This document shows, in pieces, positions 18,814 through 27,526 of a stretch of DNA of 64,000 nucleotides. Both the position numbers and the translations under genes were made by a program. Source of the stretch: Algicola sp. (GTDB lineage: Bacteria; Bacteroidota; Bacteroidia; Flavobacteriales; Flavobacteriaceae); assembly GCA_018222915.1 (NCBI GenBank), contig JAAEZI010000015.1, positions 1 through 64,000 on the forward strand, read 5' to 3'. Numbering within the stretch: the stretch's first letter is position 1; every line of letters begins with the position of its first letter. The notes below the pieces were generated by a model, which was not told the DNA's origin, did no database searches, and worked only from the letters and a program-made list of their open reading frames with translations.

Positions 18814-19998
18814 TTAGCTCACCGCTTCTTTTATGCGTTTAATCGCTTCTATAATTTGTTCTTGTGAAGCCGCATAAGAAATTCTAATACAGTTCGGATT
18901 TCCAAAAGCTTCGCCAGTCACGGTCGCTACATTTGCAAACTCCAATAAGAATAAAGAAAAATCTGAAGCATTCGCAATAGTTTTTCCTTTCAGTGTTTTT
19001 CCGAAATAATGGGAAATATCAGGGAATACATAAAAGGCGCCTTCTGGCACATTAGTTTTGAAGCCTTCAATATCATTTAGCAAGTTTAATATGAGTTCAC
19101 GTCTCACCTTAAATTGATCTATCATGTACTGCACTCTTGAAGGTGGCTCGTTCAACGCTGTGATTACAGCTCGTTGTGCAATGCAATTGGCACCACTAGT
19201 GACCTGACCTTGCATTTTAGTACAGGCCTTTGCGATGGCTTCAGAAGCACCAATGTAGCCAATTCTCCAGCCCGTCATAGCAAAGGCTTTAGATACGCCG
19301 TTTACAGTTACCGTTCTATCATACATGTCTTCAAATTGTGCCATGCTTGCATGATCACCAATAAAATTGATATGTTCATAAATTTCATCAGAGACCACAA
19401 TAATATTCGGATATTTTTGAAGGACATCTGCCAAGGCTCTCAATTCATCTTTACTGTAAACAGAGCCACTTGGATTACAAGGAGAGCTGTACCAAATCAT
19501 TTTGGTCTTAGGTGTTATGGCATCCTCAAGTTGTTGTGGTGTGAGTTTAAAGTCATGGTCGATGCTTGTTTTTACTTCGACTGGTACACCTTCGTTTAAT
19601 TTTACAATATCACTATAGCTCACCCAGTAAGGACAGGGTAATATCACTTCATCACCAGGATTCAATAAGACTGCTGCAATGTTTGCTAAAGATTGCTTTG
19701 CTCCAGTTGAAACAACAATTTGAGATCTTGAATATTGAAGTCCGTTATCCCTTTTAAATTTTGTAATGATGGCATCTTTTAATTCCACATAACCATCCAC
19801 AGGTGAGTAGGAATTATAATCGTCGTTGATGGCCTGGATGGCCGCTTCTTTTATAAAATCCGGTGTATTGAAATCGGGTTCACCCAAACTTAAACCGATA
19901 ATATCTTTTCCTTCTGCTTTTAGTTCTCTCGCTTTTGCAGCCATGGCAAGAGTGGCAGATGTTGCCATATTGAGAACTCTATCTGAAAGTTGTGCCAT
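18814..19998 (-). CDS. Class I PLP-dependent aminotransferase (aspartate aminotransferase-like)
   Basis: A 394-residue fold-type I enzyme of the AspB/prephenate aminotransferase branch. Seen are the N-terminal LGEPDFNTP, the cofactor-site SNPSG-like PCNPSGSVY, the YEHI after a VSDEI motif, and the Schiff-base lysine in SKAFAMTGWRIGYIG. It most likely transfers amino groups between aspartate (or prephenate) and 2-oxoglutarate. The desaturase gene lies 19 bases upstream on the same strand, so the two may share a transcript although no functional link is clear. Confidence 0.9.
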   Translation of the reverse strand: MAQLSDRVLNMATSATLAMAAKARELKAEGKDIIGLSLGEPDFNTPDFIKEAAIQAINDDYNSYSPVDGYVELKDAIITKFKRDNGLQYSRSQIVVSTGAKQSLANIAAVLLNPGDEVILPCPYWVSYSDIVKLNEGVPVEVKTSIDHDFKLTPQQLEDAITPKTKMIWYSSPCNPSGSVYSKDELRALADVLQKYPNIIVVSDEIYEHINFIGDHASMAQFEDMYDRTVTVNGVSKAFAMTGWRIGYIGASEAIAKACTKMQGQVTSGANCIAQRAVITALNEPPSRVQYMIDQFKVRRELILNLLNDIEGFKTNVPEGAFYVFPDISHYFGKTLKGKTIANASDFSLFLLEFANVATVTGEAFGNPNCIRISYAASQEQIIEAIKRIKEAVS

Positions 19999-20017
19999 TA
20001 AATTTATATTGGTTTTT

Positions 20018-21115
20018 TTAGCTCATTACTGGTTTTGTTCCCATTTCTTTTAAAAATCTGAAGTGGGCAATAATCGCTTTTCTTGTGGTTTCGTATTCTT
20101 TATACGGTAAATTGAATTCTTTAGCAGTATCCCGAACAATTTTAGATATTTTCCCATAGTGAATATGACTAATATGAGGAAATATATGATGTTCCACCTG
20201 ATGATTGAGACCACCAGTATACCAGTTTATGATTTTACTTTTAGCACCAAAATTAACGGTTGTTTTGAGCTGATGAATTGCCCATGTGTTTTTCATGGTG
20301 CCATTTTCTTCAGGGAGTGGCATTTCAGCTTCATCCATCACATGTGCTAACTGAAATACGACACTCAAGATAAGACCTGCTACATAATGCATGACAAAAA
20401 AACCTATCAAAATCTTCCACCAAGCGATGTCTAAAACCAACATTGGAATAACAATCCAAATCGCTACGTAAATGAGTTTAGAGATAACTAATTTACTCCA
20501 ATTCCAAACGGGATTAGGTAATTTCCCATAAGATAATTTACGTTTCATGTAACGATACATTTGCTGGAAATCAGTCGTAATCGCCCAATTTATGGTTAGT
20601 AAGCCATATAATAACACTGAATAATAGTGTTGGAACTTGTGATATTTACGCCATTCAGAATGTTTTGAAAATCGCAAAATACGCCCAGCTTCTAAGTCTT
20701 CATCATGACCATGGATATTCGTGTAAGTGTGATGTAACACATTATGTTGCACTTTCCAATTATAAACATTACCAGCTAAAATGTAGATGCTACTGCCCAT
20801 GAGGCGATTGATCCACTCTTTGTTTGAAAACGACCCATGATTCCCATCATGCATCACATTCATTCCAACGCCTGCCATACCAACACCCATGACTATAGTC
20901 AATAGAAGTTGCGCCCATCCTGGGATTTGTAAAGTAAGTATTAAAAAATAAGGTGTGAGAAATAAGGAGAACATGATAATGGTTTTTAACCATAATTTCC
21001 AGTTTCCAGTACGCTTGATATTATTTTCTTTGAAATAATTATTTACACGTTTGTTTAATGTTCTGAAGAACTTTGCCGAGTCCGTTCTTGAGAAAGATAA
21101 AGTTTGATTTGCCAT
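20018..21115 (-). CDS. Membrane fatty acid desaturase
   Basis: An integral-membrane diiron desaturase of 365 residues from the ATG at 21115 (MANQTLSF...). The three His boxes of front-end/acyl-CoA desaturases are present: HDGNHGS, HNVLHHTYTNIHGHD and HQVEHHIFPHISHIHY. Hydrophobic pairs lie between them. The last box has Gln two residues before HH (QVEHH), as in front-end (delta-6-like) enzymes, but no cytochrome b5 domain is fused. It probably introduces a double bond in acyl chains for membrane fluidity. A TATATTTG box lies 55 bases upstream. Confidence 0.9.
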   Translation of the reverse strand: MANQTLSFSRTDSAKFFRTLNKRVNNYFKENNIKRTGNWKLWLKTIIMFSLFLTPYFLILTLQIPGWAQLLLTIVMGVGMAGVGMNVMHDGNHGSFSNKEWINRLMGSSIYILAGNVYNWKVQHNVLHHTYTNIHGHDEDLEAGRILRFSKHSEWRKYHKFQHYYSVLLYGLLTINWAITTDFQQMYRYMKRKLSYGKLPNPVWNWSKLVISKLIYVAIWIVIPMLVLDIAWWKILIGFFVMHYVAGLILSVVFQLAHVMDEAEMPLPEENGTMKNTWAIHQLKTTVNFGAKSKIINWYTGGLNHQVEHHIFPHISHIHYGKISKIVRDTAKEFNLPYKEYETTRKAIIAHFRFLKEMGTKPVMS

Positions 21116-21169
21116 TAATCTACATATTTTCAATATAACGTCAAATTCTTATAATGTTATATTTCAAGG

Positions 21170-21177
21170 CAAATATA
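21170..21177 (-). promoter_or_regulatory. -7 box upstream of the desaturase gene
   Basis: TATATTTG on the minus strand, fitting TAnnTTTG, 55 bases before the start at 21115. Confidence 0.5.
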
Positions 21178-21235
21178 AATAATAAAAGCTCCTTTAACTG
21201 TAATAAAATGCTAAAAATATCCACATAAAATTGTC

Positions 21236-21243
21236 TATTTTTG
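21236..21243 (+). promoter_or_regulatory. -7 box upstream of rsmG
   Basis: TATTTTTG, 16 bases before the rsmG ATG; fits TAnnTTTG. It is divergent from the desaturase promoter 60 bases away. Confidence 0.45.
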
Positions 21244-21259
21244 TGAAAATTTCAATTAA

Positions 21260-21889
21260 ATGGAGCTTATACACCGTTATTTTCCAAATTTGTCAGACAA
21301 ACAAATTGATCAATTTCAGCGATTAGAAGGTCTTTATCAGGACTGGAATGTCAAGATCAATGTCGTATCTAGAAAGGATATTGACGAGCTTTACTTACGT
21401 CATGTGTTACATTCATTAGGAATAGCTAAAGTGATCCGTTTTAAAGACCAATCAAATATTTTAGATGTTGGTACAGGTGGTGGTTTTCCAGGGATTCCGT
21501 TAGCGATATTACATCCAGAAAGTCAATTTCATTTAGTGGATAGCATTGCAAAAAAGATAAAGGTGGTAAATGAAGTGGTTGAAGGCCTAGGTTTGACTAA
21601 CGTGAAAACGAGCCATAGTAGGGTGGAGGATATTGACGAGCAATTTGATTTTATTGTGAGTCGTGCCGTTGCCGCGATGCCTACATTTGTCCATTGGGTG
21701 AAAGGCAAGATTGCTAAAACACAGCGCCATGAACTGAAAAATGGGATATTGTACCTGAAAGGAGGTGACCTCAGTGAAGAGCTTAAAACTTACCAAACGG
21801 CGACGATATATAAGTTAACAGACTACTACAAGGATCATTTTTTTGAAACGAAAAAAGTGGTGCACTTACCCTTAAAATTTAAGGGTTAG
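21260..21889 (+). CDS. rsmG: 16S rRNA (guanine-527-N7) methyltransferase
   Basis: Also known as GidB. The 209 residues show LYQDWNVKINVVSRKDI, the RHVLHSL motif, the SAM site DVGTGGGFPGIPLAI and FIVSRAVAA, all standard for RsmG, which methylates N7 of G527 in 16S rRNA. It is divergent from the desaturase gene and convergent with the DUF6029 gene; an imperfect hairpin without a T-tract overlaps its stop. Confidence 0.96.
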   Translation: MELIHRYFPNLSDKQIDQFQRLEGLYQDWNVKINVVSRKDIDELYLRHVLHSLGIAKVIRFKDQSNILDVGTGGGFPGIPLAILHPESQFHLVDSIAKKIKVVNEVVEGLGLTNVKTSHSRVEDIDEQFDFIVSRAVAAMPTFVHWVKGKIAKTQRHELKNGILYLKGGDLSEELKTYQTATIYKLTDYYKDHFFETKKVVHLPLKFKG

Positions 21890-21916
21890 AGCCTAACCTT
21901 ACAAATCTGTCATTAG

Positions 21917-23587
21917 TTAAAAGGACGTTGATACACTGAGGGAGAATCCAGTGTTTTGAGGCACGAACCTGCAAATACCACCAACACAAACTAAGCCACC
22001 TCTTTGTCGGCCGTAGCTTCCCATAATTCTTGTTGCGCCTTTCGTATAACTACCACCAAATGTGTAATAATGGATTTGAAGATCTTCATCAGGATTCCCG
22101 TAATTCCATATATCAGTAGCATAGACGCTTAATCTACTATTGAAATTATATTCCAAAGTGCCGCCTGCCCAGTTTTTCGCTCTTTCGGAAAATTCATCAT
22201 TTGAAAATAGATGTGATAGTTCCATTCTCAGTGATTTTCCTTTATTAAATTTACGAGTTACTTCTCCCACAAGAGCAGTCGCATTGACTTCCCCAGTACG
22301 ATCTTCAACATAGCGCGCATTGTAAAAGGTGTTCACTATCGTTACAATAGATGACCAATTAGGAGCCCATTTTTTTCTTACTTCAAGGCTCAATTCTTCA
22401 AAGTACTTTTCACCAAACCCAAAGAAATCCGTGTCTTCATAAGTTCTGTCAACAATATTGAAATCGCCTTTTAAGCCAGACCATGAGGCATAATTAAACG
22501 CTAGTTTTGTTCCGTATTTACCACCGAGTTTCGTGTCTTTTTTGATGTTGTAATAAATGTCAACTTGTCCACCAATTTCACCGGCTTTAAACAGAGGATT
22601 AAATGTAAGCCTTGGTTGCGATTGATACACGTAGATATTCGTTAAGCCGTAGTCTTGTTGTTTGGTTAATGCTGGAATGAAGTTGATGTAATTTTGGTTA
22701 AATACATTGGCTGATTCATCACGTTCTGAGAAAAAAGCCATATTCTCCATCCTTCTAAAAGTCGCATCAATGCCCAGCCCAGAAGTCGCATATCCTACAT
22801 TGAAAAGGACAGCACTACCATCAAAATAGACATCATTGATAGTATTGCCTAATTCTGTGTATACGTCTTCACTTTTGATAATATATTCTAAACCTGAATA
22901 AAAACCACCTTCAGAAAGACCAAGTCTAAATGAATAGGAATTTGTTAAGGACTCAAAATTAGGATTGTCAATATCCAAATCTTCATCCCTACCCACATAA
23001 CTTAAGCCCAGATCTAAACCAGTCGTTTCAAATTTAAACAAGGTGCCAAGGTCGACATCGGTATTAAATCCAAAGATGCTACCATCAGACACTTCAAAAC
23101 CATCACGTTGTCTACCATATAAAGCTGAAATTTCTACAGTATTTATAGGTCTATACTTCACATTAGCACCACGAATGGCATTATTAATTCCTAATTGTCT
23201 ATCCTCCCATGATCGTAAAATAAGTCCGCTTCCAAATTGTTCATAAAAGTGACCAAGCGTTACCTCCAACTTTTCATTTCGATAGCCAGCTGCAAATGTC
23301 CCTACATCTGTTCCTTTGTATTTTGGATAAAAATTGAGGATTGCATTGGGTTCATAAGATTCAATTTGCACATGAGCAAACCAATTCTTGTAGTTATAAT
23401 TTAATCTGAGATAGTTATTTGATCTAAAATGATCTTCTTCTTGAAAATCTCCCGTTTTGGGATCATCGATATAATATTGTGAGTTAGATTCGATTCCGCC
23501 ACTTAATTTTCCGTAATTTTTTTCTTCTTGAGACCATACAAATAGAGGGATGCATAGCAAAAGTGCTAATAATTTAAATTGATCCAT
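21917..23587 (-). CDS. DUF6029-type outer-membrane beta-barrel protein
   Basis: A 556-residue protein with signal peptide (cleavage near VWS-QEE) and many amphipathic beta-strands rich in aromatic and Gly residues, ending in FSLSVSTSF with a terminal Phe as in outer-membrane barrels. I recognise it as the flavobacterial family labelled DUF6029; its function is unknown. The tlpA-like gene ends 32 bases upstream on the same strand, so they are probably co-transcribed, and an Omp28-like gene is divergent. It may be a porin-like or scaffolding component of that envelope group, which is inference. Confidence 0.75.
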   Translation of the reverse strand: MDQFKLLALLLCIPLFVWSQEEKNYGKLSGGIESNSQYYIDDPKTGDFQEEDHFRSNNYLRLNYNYKNWFAHVQIESYEPNAILNFYPKYKGTDVGTFAAGYRNEKLEVTLGHFYEQFGSGLILRSWEDRQLGINNAIRGANVKYRPINTVEISALYGRQRDGFEVSDGSIFGFNTDVDLGTLFKFETTGLDLGLSYVGRDEDLDIDNPNFESLTNSYSFRLGLSEGGFYSGLEYIIKSEDVYTELGNTINDVYFDGSAVLFNVGYATSGLGIDATFRRMENMAFFSERDESANVFNQNYINFIPALTKQQDYGLTNIYVYQSQPRLTFNPLFKAGEIGGQVDIYYNIKKDTKLGGKYGTKLAFNYASWSGLKGDFNIVDRTYEDTDFFGFGEKYFEELSLEVRKKWAPNWSSIVTIVNTFYNARYVEDRTGEVNATALVGEVTRKFNKGKSLRMELSHLFSNDEFSERAKNWAGGTLEYNFNSRLSVYATDIWNYGNPDEDLQIHYYTFGGSYTKGATRIMGSYGRQRGGLVCVGGICRFVPQNTGFSLSVSTSF

Positions 23588-23619
23588 TAGGTTTGATGTG
23601 AAATAGTTAGTTGTGAGAT

Positions 23620-24105
23620 TTATTTAGAGAACTCTCTGATTTTTTCATAAAGCTCATCTTCAGTGCCAGGTGTATATCCTGAATGTCTATATAGAATTTT
23701 GTTATTCTTGACGAGTAAAGTTAATGGTACGGTTGGTGCGTTAAGGAGTCTTTTTAAGTCGCTATTGGTATCTAACAAAACATCAAATTCCCAACCTTTT
23801 CCATATACTAAAGGCTTAACCCTTTTTACCGTTCTAGAATCATCTACTGATACCGCATAAAGTTTTACATTAGTTTCATCCATCCAGTCTGAATATACTT
23901 CATTGATGGCATCCAACTCATTTTTACAAGGAACACACCACGTTGCCCATAAAGACAAAATTACCAGTTGATCATTTTCGGAGATAGTTTGTAAATCGAC
24001 ACTACTACCATCTAAAGATTCCATTTGTAGATTCGGCAATACGTCTTGCCCTGAGGCAAATGAATAAAAGCAGATGGTTAAGATTAGAGTCGTTAGGGTT
24101 TTCAT
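23620..24105 (-). CDS. TlpA-like periplasmic thioredoxin
   Basis: A 161-residue exported thioredoxin-fold protein: signal peptide (cleavage near ASG-QDV), then LWATWCVPCKNEL with the redox pair C57-C60 and the cis-proline segment NAPTVPLTLLV. Such proteins reduce or shuffle disulfides in the periplasm, for example during cytochrome c maturation. It is first in a two-gene minus-strand unit with the DUF6029 barrel gene, and divergent from an Omp28-like gene that also has a CxxC motif, which suggests a shared thiol-related role. Confidence 0.88.
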   Translation of the reverse strand: MKTLTTLILTICFYSFASGQDVLPNLQMESLDGSSVDLQTISENDQLVILSLWATWCVPCKNELDAINEVYSDWMDETNVKLYAVSVDDSRTVKRVKPLVYGKGWEFDVLLDTNSDLKRLLNAPTVPLTLLVKNNKILYRHSGYTPGTEDELYEKIREFSK

Positions 24106-24133
24106 TTGATAATTTTTTAATAGTTCTTTTGAA

Positions 24134-24141
24134 CAAAGTTA
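24134..24141 (-). promoter_or_regulatory. -7 box upstream of the tlpA-like gene
   Basis: TAACTTTG on the minus strand, 29 bases before the start at 24105; fits TAnnTTTG. Confidence 0.5.
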
Positions 24142-24239
24142 GTTTATTTTCTAATTTTTCTGTGGAAAGATCAAATAAATAAAATTTAAAGATATATATT
24201 CGTAAATCTTAAAAATTTAACACGCATAAATTTAGTATT

Positions 24240-25532
24240 ATGAAAATCAAAAGTTTAACAAAAGTATTTCTTTTTGTTGCTGTTGCTGCCCTTTTCTCTT
24301 GTAGTTCTTCGGATGAAAATAATGATGGAGGCAATAGTGGACCATCATCGATTTCTGTGACTGCAAGTTCACAATTTGTGGATTTTGGAGGTACAGTAAC
24401 TTTTACTGTTAAGACCAACGAAGGTCTTGACGTGACATCAGAATCAACTATTTTGGTCAATAGCCAGGCTGTTGCAGGAAATTCATTTACCGCAACTGAA
24501 ACAGGAGATTATGCTGTTACAGCTACCTACGGTGAATTAACAAGTTCAGCTATTAATGTGAATGTATTGCCTGTTTTAGTAGGTATTGAAATTGTTCCAA
24601 ATAGTACGACTTATAACGTTGGAGATCGTGTTGAATTTACGGTTTTAGGAATAGATAATGATGGAAATACAAGTAATATTACTTCAGGATGTGATTTTAT
24701 AATTGATGGAAATGATGCATTTACGGGGAATGTTGTCATTCCAGGAGCTATAGGTTCTATTACAGCTTATGCAACGTTTGGAGAATTTACTAGTCAAACT
24801 GAAACTGTTACGGTTACGGATAATGCTTCAACGCCTGGTACGTATCAGAAAAAGGCATTAATTGAAGATTATACTGGCACATGGTGTGGCTATTGCCCAA
24901 GAGTATCTTATGCCATTGAATTATCAAAAGAGCAATCAGAAAATGTAGTAGCTGTTGGTATTCACAATGGTGATCCTATGGCTAATTCATTTGGAAGTCA
25001 AATGGAGAATGCTGTAAATATTACAGGATTCCCTACAGCTTATATTAACCGTTCTGAACTTTGGGATTTCCCAGAGCCAAGTAATGTGTCACAAGTAACT
25101 AGTAAAGCAAATGGCGTTACTAATGGTGGTATTGCAGTTAATACAGCGATTAAAGGAAATAACTTATCCTTTTTAGTGAGTGCTGGTTTTGGTGAAAATA
25201 TTTCTGGAGCTAAATTAGTAGTCTTCTTATTAGAAAGTGGATTGGTTTACAATCAAACAAATTATACAACTTATTATGGTGGTGGAGCGACTATAAACAA
25301 TTTTACGCATGATCACGTTTTACGTCATTCTTTCACAAGTGTACTTGGAGATAATATTTCGGCTTCAGATGCTGTGGGAGGAAATACGTATCGTATGAAA
25401 ATGGATTATGTTGTACCAAATAACTTAGTACAGAATCCATCTAAAATAGAAATCGTTGCGATGTTATTAGATGCAAATGGAGAGCTGATTAATGTTAATA
25501 TGGCTAAGGCTGGAGAGTTTTCTGATTTTTAA
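24240..25532 (+). CDS. Omp28-related lipoprotein with thioredoxin-like motif
   Basis: A 430-residue predicted lipoprotein (lipobox LFSC, Cys near residue 21, followed by Ser and Asp). Two Ig-like beta-sandwich repeats occupy about residues 35-195. The C-terminal part has YTGTWCGYCPR, a CxxC motif in thioredoxin context, then AVGIHNGDPM and ITGFPTAYINR (a cis-Pro-like site), matching the Omp28 family named for a Porphyromonas outer-membrane protein. It is probably at the outer membrane and redox-active. A strong bidirectional terminator follows. Confidence 0.85.
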   Translation: MKIKSLTKVFLFVAVAALFSCSSSDENNDGGNSGPSSISVTASSQFVDFGGTVTFTVKTNEGLDVTSESTILVNSQAVAGNSFTATETGDYAVTATYGELTSSAINVNVLPVLVGIEIVPNSTTYNVGDRVEFTVLGIDNDGNTSNITSGCDFIIDGNDAFTGNVVIPGAIGSITAYATFGEFTSQTETVTVTDNASTPGTYQKKALIEDYTGTWCGYCPRVSYAIELSKEQSENVVAVGIHNGDPMANSFGSQMENAVNITGFPTAYINRSELWDFPEPSNVSQVTSKANGVTNGGIAVNTAIKGNNLSFLVSAGFGENISGAKLVVFLLESGLVYNQTNYTTYYGGGATINNFTHDHVLRHSFTSVLGDNISASDAVGGNTYRMKMDYVVPNNLVQNPSKIEIVAMLLDANGELINVNMAKAGEFSDF

Positions 25533-25551
25533 TAAGGATTTGAATAATACA

Positions 25552-25590
25552 TAAAAAAAGAGGTTAGAACATTCTAACCTCTTTTTTTAT
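25552..25590. terminator. Bidirectional terminator after the Omp28-like gene
   Basis: A perfect 17-bp stem (A7 GAGGTTAGAA and its complement) around a CA centre, between convergent genes, with U-tracts on both strands. Confidence 0.9.
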
Positions 25591-25607
25591 ACACTATATT
25601 CGTGATG

Positions 25608-27383
25608 TTACTGTACAATAATTTTTGTTTTGTATTGATAAAGGTCATGCGTCTGGATGCTTAAAATATACATGCCTGATTCTAACTGTAACGGTAGTGT
25701 TGTGCGTCTACTTAATGATTGATTTGTAGTCTTTAAAACTGTTTTCCCAGTAACATCAACTATTGATATACGCACATTTTCAATAACATTACTACTTAAA
25801 ATAGTTAGTTCCTCTTTCACAGGGTTCTTTTCAACTTTAATCGATGTGATTGCTTCAAAATTGCTGTTAGATAAAGTTTCAGGTATAATTTCACTTAATG
25901 CAAAAGCAACATTTTGCTCTGTTAATTGAACGTGATTTTCATTGTCATCTGGCATGTACCAATTCACGAAAGGCGTGCTGTTGATGGTGTCACCATTATC
26001 AGGAATTCCTAAATCAATAGTATGAAACCAGTTCACTTCGTTATTCGTTACTTCTAAAGCCATACCGCTCACCGATGGTATAAAACTGAATTTATCTAAC
26101 TGTAAAGCTCCTATAAAATCACCAATCAATCCTGTAGTACCTAAACCTTCAGTAAATCCGCCTAAATCAAATAAACCTCCGGAAGAAGCATCAACACCAT
26201 CACTAAAACTTGGTGCTTCAGCATCGACGTCAATATCAAAAATATCGATAAAGCCTAAGAACACCACATTGATTTTACTAATGAGAGCTGTTGTATTTGC
26301 ACTTGGTGTAAGATTGATTTGTATGGTGGCATCTGTAGAAGGACCAACACCAACGAAGGTGTCATTTAACACTGTAAAGCCAGGTGTTACGGCTGTATTT
26401 GTGATTGACTGAAAAGGTGTTCCAATACCACTCCCATTGATGATGGCAACGTTTCTTGTGTTTTCAGGGAAACCAGTGGCTGTTAGTGAATTGATGTTAG
26501 ATTCAAAAGTGGTTCTATAAGGATGTGCTTCTGGTAAAAGTTTTGTAGGATCAAAATTTACTGGATCTCCATCAATTAAATGTGATTCAAAATGATCAAC
26601 CAATAACTGTCTGGCAGCAGGCGATTTGAGAAGTCCATTGACAATTCCTTGTAATTCTACGACATTTAAATCTGCGCCGAGTCCGAAACCTAAGAAATTA
26701 AATTGATGTTGAAAACCGAGGGGAATATTGGCACCAAGGTGAGGCGAATCAAAAGAAATCCATAATCTCGTTTCATGATTTTGGGAATTGTTCTCCATAT
26801 AATTAAGTGCATAACGAGAGATCAAACCACCCATACTTGGTCCAATAATCACCAATTCTTCATCACCTACCTTGTCAGCGTTTAGGGTATTGATGAGATC
26901 TACTAATAGCATAGCGTTTCGTTCGATAAAATCGGCACCACCATCCACTAAGGTGCTTCCTGGGTAATCAAGTTCGTCAATGACTAAGTCGGCGTTATTA
27001 TCTGTAGCGTCATCAATATTTAGTAAGGAATTGTCTGCAAGTCTGAAATAAGAAGGAAAGTTCAAAATGACAACATCAAATCCTTGAGCTCTAACCAAAT
27101 CAGCAAGATTTTGATTGCCTTCTGAACCTGTAAAATCCAATAAGCTATAGAGTCCAGGAACTGTTCTACCATCTCCAGGATCAAATCCATCGACGAGTAT
27201 GATAGGTTTGTCAAGGACACCAGTATCTGAATCTAAAAAAATCTCATATTCTCCTAAACCTGCAAAACTAGTAATTCCAGTGTAGCCGCTTAAGTCAGGA
27301 GCAATGGTCGATTCAAACTCAATAGTTTGAGCTTGTAAGAAGAATGGTGATAACAATAATAGAAAAACGTATTTTTTTACCAT
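25608..27383 (-). CDS. Secreted alpha/beta hydrolase with type IX sorting domain
   Basis: The ATG at 27383 gives 591 residues with a clear signal peptide (MVKKYVFLLLL..LQA-QT). The N-terminal half has a lipase/PGAP1-like alpha/beta fold: PIILVDGFDPGD, then the nucleophile elbow GPSMGG and SFDSPHLGAN. The final ~80 residues (KVEKNPVKEEL ... GMYILSIQ ... KTKIIVQ) form a type A T9SS C-terminal sorting domain, so the enzyme should be exported and attached to the surface or released. It is likely an esterase or lipase; the substrate is unknown. Confidence 0.85.
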   Translation of the reverse strand: MVKKYVFLLLLSPFFLQAQTIEFESTIAPDLSGYTGITSFAGLGEYEIFLDSDTGVLDKPIILVDGFDPGDGRTVPGLYSLLDFTGSEGNQNLADLVRAQGFDVVILNFPSYFRLADNSLLNIDDATDNNADLVIDELDYPGSTLVDGGADFIERNAMLLVDLINTLNADKVGDEELVIIGPSMGGLISRYALNYMENNSQNHETRLWISFDSPHLGANIPLGFQHQFNFLGFGLGADLNVVELQGIVNGLLKSPAARQLLVDHFESHLIDGDPVNFDPTKLLPEAHPYRTTFESNINSLTATGFPENTRNVAIINGSGIGTPFQSITNTAVTPGFTVLNDTFVGVGPSTDATIQINLTPSANTTALISKINVVFLGFIDIFDIDVDAEAPSFSDGVDASSGGLFDLGGFTEGLGTTGLIGDFIGALQLDKFSFIPSVSGMALEVTNNEVNWFHTIDLGIPDNGDTINSTPFVNWYMPDDNENHVQLTEQNVAFALSEIIPETLSNSNFEAITSIKVEKNPVKEELTILSSNVIENVRISIVDVTGKTVLKTTNQSLSRRTTLPLQLESGMYILSIQTHDLYQYKTKIIVQ

Positions 27384-27467
27384 GATACATGATTTATAGA
27401 TTAGATGAACAAGATACAAAGTTTCAGTAAGTTAATAAGATGTTACTATAGGTTTTGGATGAATACT

Positions 27468-27502
27468 CAAAAAAAATCCCCAAACTGTTAAGCTTGAGGA
27501 TT
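27468..27502 (-). terminator. Terminator of pruA
   Basis: Stem AATCCCCAA / TTGAGGATT with one mismatch and a 10-base loop; the A run at 27469-27476 gives a U-tract on the minus transcript, 25 bases past the pruA stop. Confidence 0.75.
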
Positions 27503-27526
27503 CGTTTCTAAAGTCTTTGCTTTAAT

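Noticed and set aside
19174-19599. Plus-strand frame of 141 residues inside the aminotransferase gene
   Set aside because: Shadow of a well-conserved PLP enzyme on the other strand.
21880-21902. Hairpin over the rsmG stop as terminator
   Set aside because: Imperfect stem with a bulge and no T-tract.
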